From positions 1 to 64,000 of the forward strand of contig NZ_SMAR01000024.1 in assembly GCF_004342225.1 (NCBI RefSeq): DNA of 64,000 bases, given 5' to 3'. Made by a program: the position numbers and the translations under genes. The notes below the pieces were generated by a model that was not told the origin of the DNA, searched no databases, and was given only the letters and a program-made list of their open reading frames with translations. Below are positions 34,108 through 45,209 of this stretch, in pieces; positions within the stretch are counted from its first letter, which is position 1; the number at the start of each line of letters is the position of its first letter. Source of the DNA: Martelella mediterranea (GTDB lineage Bacteria; Pseudomonadota; Alphaproteobacteria; Rhizobiales; Rhizobiaceae).

Positions 34108-34242
34108 TCACTTGCTAGAGAGCAGATACTTCACCAAACAGGCGATGCCCAGGACCAGTAGCAATAGTAGGGCAATTCCGATCACTGGCATTATCCAGCC
34201 CATCGCCCCCATCATCCCGCAATCTGGTAGTGTCGTGTTCAT
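34108..34242 (-). CDS. 44-residue membrane protein downstream of merA
   Basis: Too short for normal gene calling. From the ATG at 34242 it reads MNTTLPDCGMMGAMGWIMPV and continues as a single hydrophobic helix ending LVKYLLSSK. A GGGAG lies before the start. It follows merA by about 80 bases on the same strand and ends about 96 bases before the transposon end. Cys8 near the membrane could touch metal; I infer an accessory role in mercury handling only from position. Confidence 0.6.
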   Translation of the reverse strand: MNTTLPDCGMMGAMGWIMPVIGIALLLLLVLGIACLVKYLLSSK

Positions 34243-34323
34243 CGTGACAGGGCTCCCTGTGGTGTCCATGCCCAAAACCCGTGGTGCCGCCGCCCAGTGG
34301 CACCACGGTCGCGCTCATATCGT

Positions 34324-36211
<1,888 letters not shown>

Positions 36212-36284
36212 GCTTATTCCTTCACCGTGACGGACAAGCTCGTAAACAACTCACCCGATGACCGCGATGTGCAGCTGCTTGATG

Positions 36285-36542
36285 TCACTCAGGGGGCGTA
36301 TTCCTTGATTTGATAGAGCAGTTGTCACAACAGGCGTCGAACTGCTTCTTACGCCAAATCGCATAAATGGTCAGGCCGATGAAGAAGGCCAGGGCCGGCA
36401 ATAACACAACGTCGAGATAGCCCGTCAGCGCCGCCAGGCCCACCGTGCCAAGCAGGATCACCAGGATCGGCGTAAAGCAGCACAATGCCACCAGGACGGT
36501 GCCGATCACGCTCACGCGCAGCAGGGTCTTGGGATTCTTCAT
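36285..36542 (-). CDS. merF: Mercury transporter MerF
   Basis: About 85 residues from the ATG at 36542. Two helices with the pattern VLVALCCFTPILVILLG (Cys pair) and LDVVLLPALAFFIGLTIYAIWRKKQ, and a second Cys pair in ACCDNCS. This is nearly the classical MerF. It sits immediately after merP in the operon, with overlap of the merP stop (TGATCATG). Confidence 0.93.
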   Translation of the reverse strand: MKNPKTLLRVSVIGTVLVALCCFTPILVILLGTVGLAALTGYLDVVLLPALAFFIGLTIYAIWRKKQFDACCDNCSIKSRNTPPE

Positions 36543-36544
36543 GA

Positions 36545-36841
36545 TCACTCTCGATCCGCTTGCGAGGATGTCGGGGTTGATGGATACCCAGCGTTGGTGG
36601 TGGCCTCGGTCAATGCCTCCACCGACGTTCGGGCGTCGTCAAAGGTGACCACGGCCTCGAGATCCGCGTAGCTCACGTCGACTTGCGAGACGCCGTCCAC
36701 CTTGTTGAGGGCGGCCTTGACGGTGATCGGGCAGGCGGCACAGGTCATGCCCGGCACCGACAGCTTCACGGTCTGCAAGGCCGCTAAGGCGGGCGTGCTG
36801 AGCAGGGCGAGTAGCGCGATGAAGGCGAAACGAGCTTTCAT
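36545..36841 (-). CDS. merP: Periplasmic mercury-binding protein MerP
   Basis: About 98 residues with a signal peptide ending ALA. The mature protein has the HMA motif GMTCAAC (Cys33, Cys36) and the fold pattern VKAALNKVDGVSQVDVSYADLEAVVTFDD. MerP captures Hg(II) in the periplasm and passes it to MerT or MerF. Follows merT by 13 bases. Confidence 0.95.
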   Translation of the reverse strand: MKARFAFIALLALLSTPALAALQTVKLSVPGMTCAACPITVKAALNKVDGVSQVDVSYADLEAVVTFDDARTSVEALTEATTNAGYPSTPTSSQADRE

Positions 36842-36854
36842 GGTAGATCTCCTT

Positions 36855-37205
36855 TTAATAGAACAAGGGCAAGACGTAGGGGAATACCAGGGCGATTAGC
36901 ACCAGCAGCGATACGAGCCAGAAGATCGCCTTGTAGCCCGTCCTGACCCGTGGCACGGCACACACCTCTCCCGGCTGGCACTTTTCCACTGGCCGAAAGA
37001 CGCGACGCCAGGCGAAGAACATCGCCACCAGCGCGACGCCGATAAAGAGCGGGCGATAGCGCTCCAGCGACGCCAGATTGCTGATCCAGGCGCCGGAAAC
37101 GCCCAGCGTGATCAGAACCAGCGGGCCGAGGCAACACGCCGAGGCCAGGAGGGCCGCGACTCCTCCGGCGGCCAGGGGCCCTCGCCCCGTTTTAGATGTC
37201 CGCAT
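36855..37205 (-). CDS. merT: Mercury transporter MerT
   Basis: About 116 residues from the ATG at 37205; three membrane helices, first-helix cysteine pair in ASACCLGPLVLITLG (Cys24-Cys25), and the cytoplasmic loop pair in EKCQPGEVC. First structural gene of the mer operon, controlled by the promoter at 37243-37273. Confidence 0.95.
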   Translation of the reverse strand: MRTSKTGRGPLAAGGVAALLASACCLGPLVLITLGVSGAWISNLASLERYRPLFIGVALVAMFFAWRRVFRPVEKCQPGEVCAVPRVRTGYKAIFWLVSLLVLIALVFPYVLPLFY

Positions 37206-37242
37206 TGACGATTCTCCTTTCGGGATGGGGGGAGCTACGATA

Positions 37243-37273
37243 AGGTTACTTCCGTAGCTTGGTACGGAGTCAA
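37243..37273 (-). promoter_or_regulatory. mer operator-promoter (MerR site)
   Basis: On the minus strand: TTGACT (37273-37268) and TAACCT (37248-37243) separated by 19 bases, with the arms TCCGTA (37268-37263) and TACGGA (37256-37251) forming the MerR dyad. This is the classic MerR-activated promoter of Tn501-type mer operons. It drives merT-merP-merF-merF2-merA; merR reads the other way from 37279. Confidence 0.95.
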
Positions 37274-37278
37274 GCATC

Positions 37279-37725
37279 ATGAAGAGACATGCAGATAAAG
37301 TGGCGGACACCATGACCATTGGCGGCCTGGCCAAGGCGGCCGGCGTCAATGTCGAGACAATCCGCTATTACCAGCGACGAGGGCTATTATCGGAGCCCGA
37401 ACGACCTCCCGGAGGTATTCGACGCTATAGTGCCGCCGATATCGACAGGTTGACGTTCGTGAAAACGGCGCAGCAGCTAGGCTTTAGTCTGGATGAGATC
37501 AGTGACCTACTTCGGCTGGAAGATGGCGCCCACTGTCAAGAAGCCAGTGCTCTCGCAGAGCACAAGTTAGGGGACGTTCGCGAGAAGATCGACAGGCTTG
37601 AAAGAATTGAGAAGGTGCTGAGCGAAATGGTCGACCGATGCCATGCACAACAAGGCAATATCACTTGCCCGCTAATTGCGTCATTGCATGAAGGGCTCAG
37701 AGAAGCAGAAGACCCAAGGGAGTAA
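37279..37725 (+). CDS. merR: Mercury-responsive regulator MerR
   Basis: About 148 residues. N-terminal helix-turn-helix [28 protein letters not shown], and Hg-binding cysteines Cys86, Cys121 and Cys130, spaced as in MerR. Divergent from merT, with the operator immediately upstream. An N-terminal extension of about ten residues ([10 protein letters not shown]) precedes the usual family start. Confidence 0.95.
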   Translation: MKRHADKVADTMTIGGLAKAAGVNVETIRYYQRRGLLSEPERPPGGIRRYSAADIDRLTFVKTAQQLGFSLDEISDLLRLEDGAHCQEASALAEHKLGDVREKIDRLERIEKVLSEMVDRCHAQQGNITCPLIASLHEGLREAEDPRE

Positions 37726-37782
37726 CTCACCTTCAGTTCGTAGAAAACAACGCGGTCAAAGAGTCGCGATCATCTATAGACC

Positions 37783-38691
37783 ATGTCGACAAGGAAAGTT
37801 TGCATGACCAGCTTGCCTGACAACATCCTTCACCTTCCCGAGTACCACGTCCTAGCCACCAAGATGGAAGAGCATGATCTCCACTACCAGGTTGAAGCTC
37901 CTGAGCCTCTAGCTTGCGAGGAATGCGGCGTTGAGAGTGAGTTTGTCAGGTTCGGTAAGCGCGATGTGGCCTATCGCGACCTACACATCCACGGAAAGCG
38001 GGTCACCCTCTGGGTGGTCCGTCGCCGCTACACCTGCCGGGCGTGTGGAAGGACGTTCCGGCCAGCTCTTCCGGAAATGGTAGACGATCACCGCATGACG
38101 CGGAGGCTTTACAACCACGTCGAGAAGGAAGCCTTCAATCACCCCTACGCCTACGTGGCTGATACCACGGGCCTCGACGAGAAGACTGTCCGCGAGATAT
38201 TCAAGAAGAAGGCTGAGTTCCTGGCAGCCTGGCATCGCTTCGAGACACCCCGCTGCCTGGGGATCGACGAGCTGTACCTGAACCGCCGCTACCGCTGCAT
38301 CCTGACCAACCTGGAGGAGCGTACCCTACTGGACCTGCTGCCCGGTCGCCAGCAGGACGCGGTGACGAGGCGCCTCATGAGCATGACCGAGCGCCACCAG
38401 GTCGAGATCGTCAGCATGGATATGTGGAAACCGTACCGCCGTGCTGTCCAGGCGGTGCTGCCGCAGGCTCGCATTGTGGTCGATAAGTTCCACGTCGTGC
38501 GAATGGCCAACGAGGCCTTGGAAAAGGTCCGCAAGGGGCTCAGGAAAAAGCTGACGTCCAACCAGCGCCGAACCCTCAAGGGTGACCGGAAGATCCTGCT
38601 GAAGCGCGCTCACGATGTCTCAGATCGCGAACGGCTCATCATGGAGACCTGGACAGGGGCATTCCCCCAGCTCTTGGCGGCCTACGAGCAC
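37783..38691 (+). pseudogene. ISL3-family transposase, 5' part (interrupted)
   Basis: First 303 codons of an ISL3 transposase; ATG at 37783 or 37804. Contains the zinc-finger-like ACEECGVES...CRACGRTF, an HTH, and the first DDE residues (GIDELYLN, about 170; VSMDMWKPY, about 213). The reading frame breaks at 38691, where a second IS is inserted. Removing that IS and one CTACGAGCAC restores frame with the segment at 40216. Reconstructed length 440 residues, normal for the family. Confidence 0.93.
38682..38691. repeat. Left copy of the nested IS target duplication (CTACGAGCAC)
   Basis: CTACGAGCAC occurs here and at 40206-40215, directly outside the nested element. Ten bases is longer than the 3-5 base duplications usual for IS3-family elements. 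Confidence 0.85.
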
Positions 38692-38765
38692 TGTCCGTCA
38701 TCGAATGATTATGGACAGAATGGGGTCTGGATATCAGGAGGATCTGGCTCGTCTTATTTGTTGAT

Positions 38766-39746
38766 TTAAGCTGCGTTTGCGTGATGTTGCAAGCGTCGGT
38801 TCAAAATGGTCTGTTCCTTGATCGTCTTACGCTGTTTCAGGATTTGGTCTCCTCTGCCGAAGTAGACATCCGCCGGCGTGAGATTGCCGAGGCTCTCGTG
38901 GTATCGGCGATGGTTGTAATGGTCGATGAACGCACCGATCTGAGCCTCAAGGTCTTCCCGGAAGAAGTAATTTTCGAGCAGGATCCGGTTTTTCAACGTC
39001 TGGTGCCAGCGCTCGATCTTGCCCTGCGTTTGCGGATGACCGGGTGCACCGTGAAGCTGCTCCATTTTCCTGTCCTTCAGCCAATCCGCCAGATCTTCGG
39101 CGATGTAGCATCCGCCATTGTCTGACAGCAGTCGCGGTTTGTGCTCGACCTTGACGCTGTCGCAGCCGGATGCGGCCAGTGCAATATTCAGCGTATCGGT
39201 CACATCCCCGACTTTCATGTTCGTGCACAGCTTCCATCCCACGATGTAACGCGAGAAGTCATCGAGAATGGTGGACAGATAGAACCAGCCCCAGCCGATC
39301 ACCTTCAAATAGGTGAAATCGGTTTGCCACATCTCATTAGGCCGAACGGTCTTGTCCTTGAACTCATTATCCGCCTTGACGACGATGAAGGCTGGCGAAG
39401 TTATTAGGTCATGGGCCTTGAGCAGGCGGTAGACGGAAGCCTCTGATACAAAATAGCTTTTTGTGTCGGTGAAGGTTACCGCCAGTTCACGGGGCGAGAG
39501 CTCCGGCTCTTCAAGCGCCAGTTCGATCACCTCGTCCCTGATCGCATCGGGAATGCGGTTCCACACGCGTGACGGGGCGGATGAGCGGTCTTCCAGTCCC
39601 TCGATGCCAAACCGCTGAAACCGGTCATACCAGCGATAGAAAGTCTGCCGTGGAATGGCGAGCTGTTCCAGTGTCTTCTTCACCGGCAGATGCGATTGTT
39701 CAACAAGCCGGATGATTTCCAGCTTCTCGGATGCGGGGTATCTCAT
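38766..39746 (-). CDS. IS3-like transposase OrfB (DDE integrase domain)
   Basis: About 326 residues. N-terminal HTH (SEKLEIIRLVEQSHLPVKKTLEQLAIPRQTFYRWYDRF) and an rve catalytic core with D in EMWQTDFTYL, D in LLSDNGGCY and E in TQGKIERWHQTLKN. Overlaps orfA by 4 bases (ATGA) rather than needing a -1 frameshift. Uninterrupted. Confidence 0.92.
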   Translation of the reverse strand: MRYPASEKLEIIRLVEQSHLPVKKTLEQLAIPRQTFYRWYDRFQRFGIEGLEDRSSAPSRVWNRIPDAIRDEVIELALEEPELSPRELAVTFTDTKSYFVSEASVYRLLKAHDLITSPAFIVVKADNEFKDKTVRPNEMWQTDFTYLKVIGWGWFYLSTILDDFSRYIVGWKLCTNMKVGDVTDTLNIALAASGCDSVKVEHKPRLLSDNGGCYIAEDLADWLKDRKMEQLHGAPGHPQTQGKIERWHQTLKNRILLENYFFREDLEAQIGAFIDHYNHRRYHESLGNLTPADVYFGRGDQILKQRKTIKEQTILNRRLQHHANAA

Positions 39747-40123
39747 TCGTCTGCGTCCCCATCCCCGATCATGCTCTTTTTGAGCAGGCGCAGCTCCAGC
39801 GTCTGCTCGGCCACGACCTCTTTCAGATCGCGTGTTTCACGACGCAAAGATTTTACTTCATCCGTGGTCGCGGCCCGTGCCGTATCGCCGGCCAGCCGTC
39901 TCTTGCCGGCCTCTAGAAATTCCTTCGACCAAGTGTAGTACATGCTTTCGGCGATGCCCTCGCGGCGGCAAAGAGCCGCGATACTGTCTTCGCCGCGCAG
40001 GCCTTCCAGCACAATGCGGATTTTCTCCTCAGCGGAATAGGATTTGCGCGTGGCTCGGCGGATATCCTTGATCGCCTTGTCTGCACTCGGCTTCTGCTGA
40101 CCGGATTTCTGTCTCATCGTCAC
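39743..40123 (-). CDS. IS3-like transposase OrfA (helix-turn-helix)
   Basis: About 126 residues with an HTH_Tnp_1 region (YSAEEKIRIVLEGLRGEDSIAALCRREGIAESMYYTWSKEF) and a coiled-coil C-terminus rich in Leu and Arg. Its stop overlaps the start of orfB. Confidence 0.9.
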   Translation of the reverse strand: MTMRQKSGQQKPSADKAIKDIRRATRKSYSAEEKIRIVLEGLRGEDSIAALCRREGIAESMYYTWSKEFLEAGKRRLAGDTARAATTDEVKSLRRETRDLKEVVAEQTLELRLLKKSMIGDGDADE

Positions 40124-40205
40124 TTCCTTTGCGTGAGCTATGATGAGCCAAATTCCTCCCTTATCCGTTAAGCCAAATCTGTCTCAAAGGCGTTGAGACG
40201 GAACA

Positions 40206-40215
40206 CTACGAGCAC
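40206..40215. repeat. Right copy of the nested IS target duplication (CTACGAGCAC)
   Basis: Matches 38682-38691. See the nested IS entry. Confidence 0.85.
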
Positions 40216-40629
40216 AAGGAGCGGTTCTTCCACATCTGGGACGCCACAACCCGGCGTGACGCCGAGAAGGCGCTGACTGCCTGGATTGACGACATCCCAC
40301 AGGGGCAAAAGGAGGTCTGGAAAGATCTCGTCAGTGCTATCAGTGGCTGGCATGAGGAGATGCTGACCTACTTCGAGACCGACATCCCGATCACCAACGC
40401 CTTCACGGAGTCAATCAACCGGCTGGCCAAGGATAAGAACCGCGATGGCCGTGGCTACTCATTCGAGGTGATGCGGGCCCGGATGCTCTACACCACCAAG
40501 CACAAGAAGAAGGTGCCGCAGACCAAGGAATCCCCCTTCCTGGGCAAGGCCACCATGACCTACAGCATGGGTCTTCCCGAGCCTGAGATAAACTACGGCG
40601 TCGATCTATCAACCTTCTGGGAGAGTTAA
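40216..40629 (+). pseudogene. ISL3-family transposase, 3' part (interrupted)
   Basis: Last 137 codons of the ISL3 transposase, starting KERFFHIWDATTRRDAEKAL and including the distal catalytic Glu region NAFTESINRLAKDKNRDGRGYSFEVMRAR. In frame with the 5' part once the nested IS is removed. Ends 49 bases before the transposon terminus at 40678. Confidence 0.93.
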
Positions 40630-40678
40630 GGGTTCGAAGGAGCAAGGGGGCTCCATCTACCACTTAATCCGAATACCC

Positions 40679-40686
40679 TTTATAAA
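40679..40686. repeat. Right copy of the mer transposon target duplication (TTTATAAA)
   Basis: Matches 34004-34011. Read on the minus strand it forms the codons TTT ATA AA of the interrupted gene. Confidence 0.92.
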
Positions 40687-41094
40687 GTTGTGGAATTCAT
40701 CGGGTCTTGACATAAGGCCGCGCTCTAATTCGCTTTTATAATTATCACGTATGACGCCTATAAGATTACTAATCTCTTCCTTAAATTCTCTAACAGATAG
40801 CTCTGCTAAATTTACTTTATTTTCGTTATAACGATAACGTAGGTCTGGAAAATAGTAATCAGCAAAACCGCCATATAGCAATGATCTTTTTGACGGAATC
40901 AATGCGAAAAATATATCATCGCAATGGTTCATCAGGATCTTGCAATCTGGATATTGGAAAATTATATCTCTAGCAAAATTTTGGCGGAAAGAGGCTTTAC
41001 TGTCCTTTATTAACCTTTCACACTTCTCGTAGTCGTATTTGGCATTTATTATCCTTCGTCCGCTCTTCGAAAATAAATCTGAAAAACCTACCAT
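40679..41094 (-). pseudogene. 5' half of the hypothetical gene interrupted by the mer transposon
   Basis: N-terminal part from the ATG at 41094 (MVGFSDLFSKSGRRIINAKY; a GTG at 41106 is alternative). Continues SRPDEFHNFI into the TTTATAAA duplication and then across to the segment ending at 33544. Reconstructed product is about 291 residues (295 from the GTG). Lower GC than the plasmid average. No domain recognised; contains FFALIPSKRSLLYGGFADYYF. Confidence 0.8.
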
Positions 41095-41131
41095 TGCTTG
41101 TCCCACTTTCTGTCGACAACGTAGTTGATAC

Positions 41132-41764
41132 TCAGAGTGACAGCAATATCAGGCCATCATCCGGCAAAGGCCGCTGGAGCGATTTTGCCTCGTCCCAAGG
41201 AGCCCTCATCCAGATATCCATTTCCTCTTCCTTTGTGAGGATCACGGGCATGGCCTTTGGATGGATCGGCCGGACAATGGCGTTGGCGTCGCAGGTCAAA
41301 AATCCGTATAACTCGTGGGTGCCCGGCCGCGGATTTTTTTGAGACCCACGCTCGCCTTCCCACGTCGTCCAGATCCCCGCAAAAGCCGCCAACGGCTTGT
41401 CCGCATCGATCGCGAACCACCGCTTTGTCTTTTTCGGTTTGGTGTTCTCCCACTCGCAAAATTCCGTCCACGGCACGAGACAGCGGTTTTCCGGCTTCAA
41501 CCATCGGCGCCAGTGTGGCGAGGACGTGTTGCGAATGTTGGTAACGCCCGTATCCGGTTTCCCTTTGGTCGCGAAAACCGGCGACGGCATGCCCCAGGTC
41601 GCAAAGGCCAACTCGCGTTCCCCGCCATTGTTGCGCACAACGGGCGCAGGTCGATCCGGATAAAATTCGCCGGTCGGATCGGCCCGGTTCGTCAAATCGG
41701 CCGTCGGCTTGAACAGCCGCCGCATGTTCTCATGGGTCGAGCCATTTCGATACAAATTGCACAT
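41132..41764 (-). CDS. SOS response-associated peptidase YedK-like (SRAP/HMCES)
   Basis: About 210 residues from the ATG at 41764, giving MCNLYR with the catalytic Cys2 that forms a thiazolidine link to abasic sites in single-stranded DNA. Other SRAP features: [10 protein letters not shown], the Glu of WTEFCEWEN (about 111) and HPKAMPVIL near the C-terminus. SRAP genes are typical of the leading regions of conjugative plasmids, where incoming DNA is single-stranded. The longer frame to 41941 is rejected because Cys2 must be the processed N-terminus. Confidence 0.92.
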   Translation of the reverse strand: MCNLYRNGSTHENMRRLFKPTADLTNRADPTGEFYPDRPAPVVRNNGGERELAFATWGMPSPVFATKGKPDTGVTNIRNTSSPHWRRWLKPENRCLVPWTEFCEWENTKPKKTKRWFAIDADKPLAAFAGIWTTWEGERGSQKNPRPGTHELYGFLTCDANAIVRPIHPKAMPVILTKEEEMDIWMRAPWDEAKSLQRPLPDDGLILLSL

Positions 41765-41890
41765 CGATCGTCTCCGATTAGGCGGCATCCAAGTCGGACA
41801 AGATAGGGCGGTTCGGGCCAAACTGGAACCGTTGTCCTGATGCCGAAAGAGATAGAGGGATGTGTGAGCCCGGCGAGCGGGCTTAAAAGG

Positions 41891-41933
41891 AAGAGAAAGC
41901 TGTTCCGGCCTGCTCGAACGAAGGAGCAAGACC
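41891..41933 (+). promoter_or_regulatory. Leader with GAGAAAG motif before the ArdC-like gene
   Basis: GAGAAAG at 41893-41899, then GTTCCGGCC and AAGGAGC as ribosome site, then GTG at 41934. Similar leaders precede the genes at 43122, 45210 and 48089. See the finding on shared leaders. Confidence 0.5.
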
Positions 41934-42830
41934 GTGACCAAACAGAAAACCGGAGCCGACGTCTATCAGCTCGTCACCGACAAGATCATCCAGGCGATCG
42001 AGGCAGGCACCCCACCCTGGCAGAAGCCGTGGACGGGAGGTGCCGGCTTCGCCGGCTTCCCCCGCCGCTCAAACGGCGAGTTCTATAAGGGCATCAATGT
42101 TATCATACTGTGGTGCATCGCGGCCGAAAACGGATACCGATCAAGCTATTGGCTGACCTACAAACAGGCAAAGGCCATGGATGCCCAGGTTCGCCGAGGG
42201 GAGAAGTCGGCTCCCGTAGTCAAATTCGGCACGTTCGAGGTCGACGATCCCGATAGCGGCGAAGCTGTCACCCGGCCATATGCGCGCGGCTATCGCGTGT
42301 TCAATGCCGATCAGATCGACGGCCTGCCTGATTACTTTTACGGCGCTGACCCGGACGAACCGCGCGATCTCGGCACGAAACCCAATGTCGAGCTGGATCA
42401 GTTCTTCGCTGCGACCGGTATCGAGATACGAACGACTGATGAACCTCAGGCGTTCTATCATCTTCTCGATGACTATGTGCACATGCCACCAATCGCGACG
42501 TTTCACTCCGCGAACGGATACTATGCCAGCCTCGCCCATGAAATGGTGCACGCTACCAGCCATGTAGGCCGGCTTGATCGGAATCAGAGGTTTTGCCGCA
42601 AAGCCGACATCGCCTTCGAGGAGCTTTGTGCCGAAATCGGTTCCGCCATGCTTTGCGTTTCACTGGAGCTGGTTCCCGACTTTGCACAATCGGCAGCCTA
42701 TGTGGAGAGTTGGCTTCGATCACTGAAGAACGACAAGAAGTTCATCTTCCGCGCCGCTAGCGAGGCCCAGAAAGCAGCGGACTATCTTCTGCAGGCGTCT
42801 TCCGAACAAACCATCCAACATGCGGCATGA
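41934..42830 (+). CDS. ArdC-like antirestriction protein
   Basis: 298 residues from a GTG at 41934 (ribosome site AAGGAG). The N-terminal half is the ssDNA-binding ArdC-N domain ([25 protein letters not shown]...[11 protein letters not shown]). The C-terminal half is a metallopeptidase-like domain with HEMVHATSH (His202, Glu203, His206). ArdC protects incoming plasmid DNA from restriction. It is divergent from the SRAP gene, and both suit a leading region. Confidence 0.92.
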   Translation: MTKQKTGADVYQLVTDKIIQAIEAGTPPWQKPWTGGAGFAGFPRRSNGEFYKGINVIILWCIAAENGYRSSYWLTYKQAKAMDAQVRRGEKSAPVVKFGTFEVDDPDSGEAVTRPYARGYRVFNADQIDGLPDYFYGADPDEPRDLGTKPNVELDQFFAATGIEIRTTDEPQAFYHLLDDYVHMPPIATFHSANGYYASLAHEMVHATSHVGRLDRNQRFCRKADIAFEELCAEIGSAMLCVSLELVPDFAQSAAYVESWLRSLKNDKKFIFRAASEAQKAADYLLQASSEQTIQHAA

Positions 42831-42854
42831 GGAGCCCGAAAATCTTAGTAAATC

Positions 42855-42886
42855 AAACGGGCTTCGCCGCCGCGCGAAGCCCGTTT
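42855..42886 (+). terminator. Rho-independent terminator after the ArdC-like gene
   Basis: Perfect 13-base arms AAACGGGCTTCGC (42855-42867) and GCGAAGCCCGTTT (42874-42886) with a six-base loop, followed by TTTTTG. About 25 bases after the stop. Confidence 0.92.
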
Positions 42887-43082
42887 TTTTGTTACGGCAC
42901 CTGCCTCGAACAGGGGTTTCGCCAAAGTGGGGGGGCTTGGCTGCGAAATGTCCGCAACGACACTTATGCAACATATGAAAGAACAAAAAGCAACCGAAAC
43001 GTTGATTTTGCCAGCAGTGTCGGTTTCACTGATCGATAGAGCAAGAGTTCAGCGAAGCCCGGTTGCCGGGCTTCCAAAAGGA

Positions 43083-43121
43083 GAGAAAGTCTTTCCTCCC
43101 GGCCGATACCGGAGAACAAGA
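43083..43121 (+). promoter_or_regulatory. Leader with GAGAAAG motif before the ParB-domain gene
   Basis: GAGAAAG at 43083-43089, CCGGCCGATACCGGAG and then ATG at 43122. Close match to the other GAGAAAG leaders. Confidence 0.5.
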
Positions 43122-45083
43122 ATGACCTCTACGACTATCAAGCTCATCCCCATCAAGCAGCTTGCTCTCAGCCCGCTGAATGTCCGTAAGACGCAGGCTG
43201 GACCGGCCGCCGATGCGGAGCTGAAAGCCTCGATCAAAGCCGACGGCGGCATCAAGCAAAACCTGCTCGTCTATCCCGCAGGCAAGAACAAGTTCCTGGT
43301 CCATGGCGGCGGTCGCCGGCTGAAGCAGCTGAAGGCGCTGATCGAGGAAGGGGCGCTGCCCGCCGACACGGCCGTCCCTTGCAAGGTCGAGACCGAGGAA
43401 CAGGCTATCATCAGCTCGACCACGGAAAACGTCGTGCGAGCCAATATGCACCCCGCCGACCAGTATGAAGCCTTCGCGGCGATGATCGAAAAGGGCTTCA
43501 AGACCACCGAAATCGCCAATCAGTTCGGCGTGACCGAAAACCTCGTGCAGCGCCGCCTCAAACTGGCCGAGGTCGATCCGGTTCTTCTCACGGCTTTCCG
43601 CAACGACGAGCTCTCCCTGGACGCGCTGACGGCGTTCACGATCTGCAAGGATCGGAGCCGTCAGGTCGAGATCTTCGAACAGCTCAAGTCTACCTATCAC
43701 GGCATCAACGCCTATCAGGTTCGCCACCTGGCTACGGAGGACGAAGTGTCGGCGAGCGATAGTGTCGCTCAATTTGTCGGCGTCGATGCCTATACGGCCG
43801 CCGGTGGAACGGTGCGCAGGGATCTGTTTTCCGAAGCCGACAATGTTGTTCTGGAAGATGTTGCTTTGTTGCATCGTCTGGCGACCGAGGCATTGAACGC
43901 CGAGGCCGAAAAGCTGAGGGGAGAGTGGAAGTGGGTCGATGTGCATCTCTCGGTCACCTATGACCAGTATATGCGCTATGGTCGCGAATACCCCCTCCCC
44001 GTCGAGCCGGCCCCCGAGGATCAGGCTAAGCTCGATGCCTTGAACGGTGAGATCGAGCAGATGGAGGAGATCGGCGAGGAGGCCTGGACCGACGAGGTGC
44101 AGGCGCGCTGGGATCAACTCCATAACGATCTGGAGGCGCTATCCGCAGACGTGAACCGGTCGGAGTACACCGATGAACAGCGCGCCCGGGCAGGCTGCGT
44201 TGTGTCCATCGATCACCGCGGGGCGTTGAGGGTTGAGACCGGACTGGTGCATCCGGACGACAAGCGACAGCAGGTTCGCTCTGGCGGCTCTGAAACGATG
44301 TCGGCCGAGGAAAAACGCAAGGAGGCCGGCGTGTCGAATTCGCTTTCGGCGGATCTGCGCGCCATCCGGCATCAGAACCTGCAGGCCCACCTTGCCAGCG
44401 ACTATCAAACCGCCTTCGACGCGATGCTCTACTCGATGATCGTCCGCCTGCCCATCGCCTATGCCGCCGCGCCGATCGATATCTCGATGCGTCAGGCGGA
44501 GGTCTTCAAGAGCCGTGAATATCTGGAGGATACAGTCGCGGCTGCCATGCTTGAGGAAATCAAGAGCACGCTCGACCTGTCATGGATCTCGCTCGAAAGT
44601 CCGCAGGACTTCATCACGATGTCGGCGCTGCCGATGGAAAAGAAGCAGGCGCTGTTCGCCTGGGCGACGGCGCAGGCTGTTCAGCAGCAATTGGCCAACG
44701 ATGACCATAGCTCGCCGGTTCTAGAGGAGATTGGCCGCCGTTGCAGCACCGATGTTGCATATTGCTGGCGTCCGGACGCGAAAAACTACTGGTCGCGCGT
44801 CCCGAAAAAGCATGCCCTTTCCGTTGCCGCGGAGGTTATCGGACAGAAGTGGGCCGATGAGCGCCGCGACTTCAAGAAAGACGCGCTCGCCGCCTCGATG
44901 GAAGCGGCTTTCCGGGAGGGCGCGGACGAACGGGTCGGCATCAATCCGGAAACGGCCAAGCGCACCGCGCTCTGGCTGCCCGAGGGCATGGCCTTCGAAA
45001 GTTCTGATGAGCAGCCGCAGGGCGAAGTCGAAAACCCGGAACCCGATGTGCTGCCGGCGTTCCTGAAAACAGCCGCGGAATAG
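43122..45083 (+). CDS. ParB/Srx-domain plasmid protein
   Basis: About 653 residues from the ATG at 43122. An N-terminal ParB nuclease-like domain (IPIKQLALSPLNVRKTQ...YPAGKNKFLVHGGGRRLKQLKAL) is followed by an HTH region (EIANQFGVTENLVQRRLKLAEV) and a long C-terminal part with no recognised domain (LADDLRAIRHQNLQAHLASDYQTAF). Large ParB-like proteins of this type are common on alphaproteobacterial plasmids and are distinct from RepB/ParB partition proteins; their role is unknown. A longer in-frame extension to 42927 has no start evidence. Confidence 0.85.
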   Translation: MTSTTIKLIPIKQLALSPLNVRKTQAGPAADAELKASIKADGGIKQNLLVYPAGKNKFLVHGGGRRLKQLKALIEEGALPADTAVPCKVETEEQAIISSTTENVVRANMHPADQYEAFAAMIEKGFKTTEIANQFGVTENLVQRRLKLAEVDPVLLTAFRNDELSLDALTAFTICKDRSRQVEIFEQLKSTYHGINAYQVRHLATEDEVSASDSVAQFVGVDAYTAAGGTVRRDLFSEADNVVLEDVALLHRLATEALNAEAEKLRGEWKWVDVHLSVTYDQYMRYGREYPLPVEPAPEDQAKLDALNGEIEQMEEIGEEAWTDEVQARWDQLHNDLEALSADVNRSEYTDEQRARAGCVVSIDHRGALRVETGLVHPDDKRQQVRSGGSETMSAEEKRKEAGVSNSLSADLRAIRHQNLQAHLASDYQTAFDAMLYSMIVRLPIAYAAAPIDISMRQAEVFKSREYLEDTVAAAMLEEIKSTLDLSWISLESPQDFITMSALPMEKKQALFAWATAQAVQQQLANDDHSSPVLEEIGRRCSTDVAYCWRPDAKNYWSRVPKKHALSVAAEVIGQKWADERRDFKKDALAASMEAAFREGADERVGINPETAKRTALWLPEGMAFESSDEQPQGEVENPEPDVLPAFLKTAAE

Positions 45084-45109
45084 ATCTCATCATCACCAGG
45101 TCTCCGGTG

Positions 45110-45145
45110 GACGGTCGCTCTCAAGTTAGAGGGCGGCCGTCTTTT
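45110..45145 (+). terminator. Terminator after the ParB-domain gene
   Basis: Arms GACGGTCGCTCTC and GAGGGCGGCCGTC pair with two G-T mismatches around the loop AAGTTA, followed by TTTT. It lies about 27 bases after the stop of the ParB-like gene. Confidence 0.65.
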
Positions 45146-45166
45146 ACGTGAACGGAAAACAAGAGC

Positions 45167-45209
45167 GAGAAAGTTGTTTTCTCCGCCGTTCGATACGGAG
45201 ACAAAATCC
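45167..45209 (+). promoter_or_regulatory. Leader with GAGAAAG motif before the gene at 45210
   Basis: GAGAAAG at 45167-45173, then TTGTTTTCTCCGCCGTTCGA, ACGGAG as ribosome site, and ATG at 45210. Confidence 0.5.

Larger units (their letters stand above)
38692..40205 (-). mobile_element. Two-ORF IS3-like insertion sequence nested in the ISL3 transposase gene (1514 bp)
   Basis: Ends TGTCCGTC (38692 inward) and TGTTCCGTC (40205 inward) with further imperfect inverted similarity of about 60 bases, including TCTGGCTCGTC and TTTGGCTCATC. Carries two minus-strand genes (orfA and orfB). Flanked by 10-base direct repeats. Element identity within the IS3 group is not certain; the two-ORF rve layout is the evidence. 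Confidence 0.85.

Noticed and set aside
39743-39746. Programmed -1 frameshift between orfA and orfB of the nested IS
   Set aside because: The two genes overlap by ATGA with separate starts, so coupled translation is sufficient.
41765-41941. 59-residue N-terminal extension of the SRAP protein
   Set aside because: SRAP proteins need Cys at position 2, given by the ATG at 41764.
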